A stretch of 24,671 nt of DNA from a virus, in IMG/VR virus record IMGVR_UViG_3300020583_000039, positions 1-24,671 of that record. One strand, given 5' to 3'. Shown here one piece after another: positions 23,190-24,671 of this stretch. The notes under the pieces are model-generated. The model saw only the letters and a list, made by a program, of their open reading frames with translations, searched no databases and had not been told where the DNA came from. The translations under genes were made by a program, and so were the position numbers. Every line of letters starts with the position of its first letter. The first letter of the stretch is position 1.

Positions 23190-23906
23190 CTACAACAAGA
23201 ACGCGCCGTCTTCTACCTCGGATAACAATACAACAGGTACTTGCTCGCCTGTATCGTGTGGCGATGTTTGACCGCGCATCAGTTCCAATATGGCAACTTC
23301 AGCCTTGACCGCAGGAATTTGCAGCGTGGAGCGGCTCAACTTGATTGCAGGTAAACGGTGCTCAGTGGCGTCTCCATCGTCTTGCGGTGTGTTGGCGTAT
23401 ACAATGCCTCTTGCTGGCAGTGGGGCTGTTATAACGTTAGCCTGGGGGAGTGTTGCCAATACAGGCATCGGGATTTCTTCGGTGTGTCTGGGAAGTGTGG
23501 GAATGCGCTCCATAGCGATTTGTCGAATGGCTATCTGCTGTTGCTCTCGCTCTATCTGCTTCACAGAGACAAATACAGAGCCTCGCACGAAGTGTGGATC
23601 ATCGCTCATTAATTGGCGTTTGGAAAGTCTTTCACGGTTGCGCTCAATCTCACAGAGAGAGCACGTATAGCATTCCGCTTCTTGGAGTGCGTTCTGAGGA
23701 TTGATTTGCTGGACCTTTGCCAGATCACGAAACTTCAATACATGATGTTCATCACAAAATGTTGTGTGCCAATCGTGCGCCTGCTGGCGAATAGCTTCAT
23801 TGCCTCGCAGGAACTTGGAAATAGAATCAATGGTGATTTGGATACGTTCACGGATGTTTACTGATGTCGTCACTGTAACATCACTTTCTGAGGCACATCG
23901 CCTCAC
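23190..23906 (-). CDS. Protein of unknown function with Cys/His cluster
   Basis: Two starts are possible: GTG at 23906 with AAGGAG upstream (10-base spacer), which I prefer, or ATG at 23966. The ATG overlaps a promoter -10 box and would lie upstream of the expected transcript start. From the GTG the product is 238 residues. Counting from the ATG, H67/C71/H74/H75 (HTTFCDEHH) and C99/C102/C105 (CYTCSLC) could form a zinc site. A long Gln/Arg-rich helix follows (near 125-165), and the C-terminal third is Pro-rich. No family recognised. It may be regulatory or DNA-binding. Confidence 0.6.
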   Translation of the reverse strand: MRRCASESDVTVTTSVNIRERIQITIDSISKFLRGNEAIRQQAHDWHTTFCDEHHVLKFRDLAKVQQINPQNALQEAECYTCSLCEIERNRERLSKRQLMSDDPHFVRGSVFVSVKQIEREQQQIAIRQIAMERIPTLPRHTEEIPMPVLATLPQANVITAPLPARGIVYANTPQDDGDATEHRLPAIKLSRSTLQIPAVKAEVAILELMRGQTSPHDTGEQVPVVLLSEVEDGAFLL

Positions 23907-23964
23907 TAAAAACTGTCTCCTTCTGAAAAAATCTATATTCAAGCATGTGAATGCTGGTCTTGGC

Positions 23965-23994
23965 ATACTACGCCGTTCCTCGTAGATGTGTCAA
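23965..23994 (-). promoter_or_regulatory. Sigma70-like promoter for minus-strand gene
   Basis: On the minus strand TTGACA (23994-23989) is followed after 18 bases by TAGTAT (23970-23965), 4 of 6 to consensus with the important outer bases conserved. The -10 box overlaps the ATG at 23966, so the transcript would start near 23958 and the GTG at 23906 would be the real start. A 9-bp inverted repeat surrounds the region (23967-23975 with 24003-24011), possibly an operator. Confidence 0.45.
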
Positions 23995-24011
23995 CAAGTG
24001 AGCGGCGTAGT
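23967..24011. repeat. 9-bp inverted repeat across the minus-strand promoter
   Basis: ACTACGCCG (23967-23975) and CGGCGTAGT (24003-24011) are exact inverse complements with 27 bases between. They bracket the -35 box. This could be an operator for a repressor, or, in RNA, a hairpin. It is not long enough to exclude chance. Confidence 0.45.
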
Positions 24012-24032
24012 GGTCGCGTAATAGAAAAAGAG

Positions 24033-24431
24033 TTACCTTGCACTGCTGTAGATTGTTTGGACTGGCGCTGCATAGCCACAACTCACGGTCACGCAACCAG
24101 GATCAATCCACATGTTTGTTTTCATCGGGAATCGGTGATTTTGCTCCGTGATGCCTGCTTCGTCTGCTGCTGCTTCTAGCATGTCCTTTGGCTCATAATC
24201 ACAGACAAGGTATAAATCCTCATCAGTGGTGCTAAGAGCCTCTAATTTGTCTCTCAGCGCGGCTTTAAACGTCTCGATCTGCTGATCGGTGAGAGGCTGG
24301 ACCGTGATAAAAGATGAGAAGGAGAATAGCGAGAAATCTACTTCCTTATCACCAGTTTGGTTGATTGGTCGTTGTGTGAGTTGGCTTGCCCACCACTCAA
24401 CGGCGGCAGTTATTTCTTGCTCCATGCTCAT
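24033..24431 (-). CDS. Conserved-looking phage protein, unknown function
   Basis: I take the start at 24431 because AAGGAG lies 9 bases upstream; in-frame ATGs at 24437 and 24425 are also possible, and a TTG at 24470 would precede the ribosome site. The 132-residue product has VEWWASQLTQRP near the start, a Glu/Asp-rich middle with LYLVCDYEPKD, and HRFPMKTNMWIDPG and VSCGYAAPVQTIY near the end. The many Trp, Cys and Gly residues in short runs suggest a well-folded globular protein. I do not recognise a family and no catalytic motif is clear. It is part of the minus-strand cluster. Confidence 0.65.
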   Translation of the reverse strand: MSMEQEITAAVEWWASQLTQRPINQTGDKEVDFSLFSFSSFITVQPLTDQQIETFKAALRDKLEALSTTDEDLYLVCDYEPKDMLEAAADEAGITEQNHRFPMKTNMWIDPGCVTVSCGYAAPVQTIYSSAR

Positions 24432-24483
24432 GTTCATCTTCTCCTTGCGAGGTTGACCGTTGCCAGCCAACCTCTACTACTCA

Positions 24484-24671
24484 CTAACTGGCCTTTGCCA
24501 TTGGTTTCTTGCCAGCCGCATTGATCATTGTCCACATTTCAGTCAAGTGCTGGTCAGTGATCTTGTCGTCAGGCAGATCACCAGCCACACGAGTACGAAT
24601 GCGCTGATATGCTCCTTGCCCTTTGCCTTCACCAGCGATCTGCTCGCACTTCTCGACCATGCGCGTGAACG
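24484..24671 (-). CDS. Partial gene at right edge, unknown (C-terminal 61 aa)
   Basis: The frame is open to the right edge and ends at a stop at 24484-24486. Visible residues include FTRMVEKCEQIAGEGKGQGA, KITDQHLTEMWTMINAAG and KKPMAKAS. The part is helical and basic at the end. With so little sequence I cannot assign a function. Its stop is 52 bases upstream of the next minus-strand start, so it belongs to the same cluster. Confidence 0.55.
   Translation of the reverse strand, partial: FTRMVEKCEQIAGEGKGQGAYQRIRTRVAGDLPDDKITDQHLTEMWTMINAAGKKPMAKAS

Noticed and set aside
23290-23985. Several plus-strand frames opposite the minus-strand gene
   Set aside because: No ribosome sites and no motifs; they mirror the minus-strand gene.
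1-24671. tRNA genes, CRISPR arrays, attachment sites, insertion sequences
   Set aside because: I looked for cloverleaf-like segments, regularly spaced identical repeats and transposase or integrase motifs and found none that I can support.

Overview
The window is the structural and lysis part of a tailed double-stranded DNA phage or prophage with siphovirus architecture. It shows a portal C-terminus, a MuF-type minor head protein, scaffold, capsid, head-tail connectors, tail terminator, tail tube, tail assembly chaperones, an 839-residue tape measure, a tail hub, fibres, an endolysin and a holin, in the usual order. The terminase and most of the portal lie upstream of the window. I see no integrase, attachment site, tRNA or CRISPR array. 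The best host clue is the C-terminal domain of the endolysin, which resembles a cell-surface repeat that I associate with Chloroflexota (Ktedonobacter-like bacteria). That host assignment is an inference.

Layout: (1) 3-479, portal C-terminus, followed by an antisense HNH homing endonuclease (436-1350) with its own promoter. (2) 1494-5945, head genes: MuF protein, three small or accessory genes, scaffold, major capsid protein and a probable decoration protein. A near-consensus promoter sits directly in front of the scaffold gene. (3) 5969-8168, neck: connector, an extraordinary His/Lys/Arg-rich protein without acidic residues, head closure, HK97 gp10-like protein and tail terminator. (4) 8180-12558, tail tube with an inserted Ig-like domain, a tail chaperone pair joined by a -1 frameshift (slippery CCCAAAC plus a perfect 12-bp hairpin), and the tape measure. 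(5) 12568-21375, tail tip, hub, fibres and adhesion proteins, including a 782-residue SGNH-type esterase flanked by short tandem repeats; two small membrane proteins and a Cys4 protein sit inside this block. (6) 21385-23006, lysis: a GH25 endolysin with an in-frame internal start that would make its C-terminal domain separately, then a probable holin, closed by a terminator hairpin at 23019-23049. (7) 23067-24671, a convergent minus-strand cluster of unknown genes.

The plus-strand genes are packed tightly, with stop/start overlaps or gaps under 75 bases, so regions 2 to 6 probably form one late operon. No stretch longer than about 150 bases lacks a gene. The observations most worth checking are the frameshift element, the endolysin internal start, the His/Lys/Arg protein, and the repeat-flanked esterase.
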